A DNA stretch of 64,000 bases from Candidatus Leptofilum gracile (GTDB lineage Bacteria > Chloroflexota > Anaerolineae > Promineifilales > Promineifilaceae). The DNA lies in assembly GCA_016713825.1 (NCBI GenBank), contig JADJOJ010000007.1, forward strand, positions 1 through 64,000. Reading direction: 5' to 3'. This document shows positions 63,920-64,000 of the stretch, piece by piece (the first letter of the stretch is position 1; the number at the start of each line of letters is the position of its first letter). Both the position numbers and the translations under genes were made by a program. The notes beneath the pieces are model-generated. The model had not been told where the DNA came from. It was given only the letters and a program-made list of their open reading frames with translations, and did no database searches.

Positions 63920-64000
63920 ATGTCTGTAAAAGAGCAAATTCGGCAGTTTGTGGCTGAAAACTTTCTGTTTAGGCCAGATGGCTTCAATTTGAGCGATGAC
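63920..64000 (+). CDS. Acyl/peptidyl carrier protein, cut by window end
   Basis: 27 residues visible: MSVKEQIRQFVAENFLFR then PDGFNLSDD. This is the first helix and loop of stand-alone carrier proteins (compare SVKEQIxxFI..NFLF in NRPS/PKS clusters). The phosphopantetheine Ser lies beyond the window. It follows the condensation-PCP-thioesterase gene and probably carries the partner substrate lacking from that protein. Confidence 0.7.
   Translation, partial: MSVKEQIRQFVAENFLFRPDGFNLSDD

Overview
The window looks like a chromosomal segment of a Chloroflexota bacterium (Anaerolineae-like is my best guess). The reasons are lipoproteins and LysM proteins with long TPT linkers, DUF5107-type proteins, an octaheme cytochrome/FeS/NrfD module, and an ANKH-like transporter. 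The assignment is inferred from family knowledge and not from a marker phylogeny. The palindromic octamer ACGGCCGT is scattered through the window: by eye about 85 copies in 13.5-64 kb and about 7 in 1-13.5 kb, where one or two would be expected by chance.

Region 1 (1 to about 13,465) is most of an integrated conjugative or mobilizable element. It carries a RadC/JAB protein, a SWIM zinc-finger protein, a small relaxase-like protein with an HxH motif, a VirD4/TraG coupling ATPase, a membrane protein, a ribbon-helix-helix regulator, a replisome-organizer-like protein overlapping a DnaC-like loader, a MerR-type excisionase candidate, a membrane-anchored HTH protein and a large serine integrase. 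The integrase end lies inside a host von Willebrand lipoprotein gene, whose 3' part is missing here and presumably lies left of the window.

Region 2 (13.5-24 kb): a broken vWA lipoprotein, a clan GH-A glycosidase lipoprotein, greA, a universal stress protein, a tiny basic protein, an ABC-F ATPase, a MNT/HEPN pair with a coiled-coil protein and an HsdR_N-type nuclease (a small defence-like group), and a DUF5107-like secreted protein. Region 3 (24-35 kb): a NarL-type two-component pair; a minus-strand operon for octaheme cytochrome c, a TAT-exported FeS protein and NrfD; a debris zone with RHS toxin fragments, a REP-associated transposase (RAYT) and REP-like repeats; and a LysM protein. Region 4 (35-46 kb): an MBL hydrolase, an ANKH-like transporter, a class III CoA-transferase, a histidine kinase with receiver, and an envelope glycan group (methyltransferase-glycosyltransferase fusion, GT4 glycosyltransferase, UPF0104 flippase-like protein).

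Region 5 (46-54 kb): cupin, rny, recX, recA, GNAT, a Gly-rich membrane protein, pterin dehydratase, initiator tRNA-Met, an HHH protein and a gamma carbonic anhydrase. Region 6 (54-61 kb): the histidine-degradation locus hutH / hutC / hutU-methyltransferase-hutI. The hutH-hutC segment is bracketed by two oppositely oriented arrays of an about 80-bp structured repeat (4 and about 8 copies), the most unusual DNA structure here. Region 7 (61-64 kb): the start of a nonribosomal-peptide-like cluster (condensation-carrier-thioesterase protein without adenylation domain, then a carrier protein cut by the window end).

Many conserved genes (recA, rny, greA, ABC-F, DUF5107, ANKH-like, response regulator, and several element genes) are split by single frameshifts, mostly at short homopolymers. 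I read these mainly as assembly indels and annotate the genes across them.
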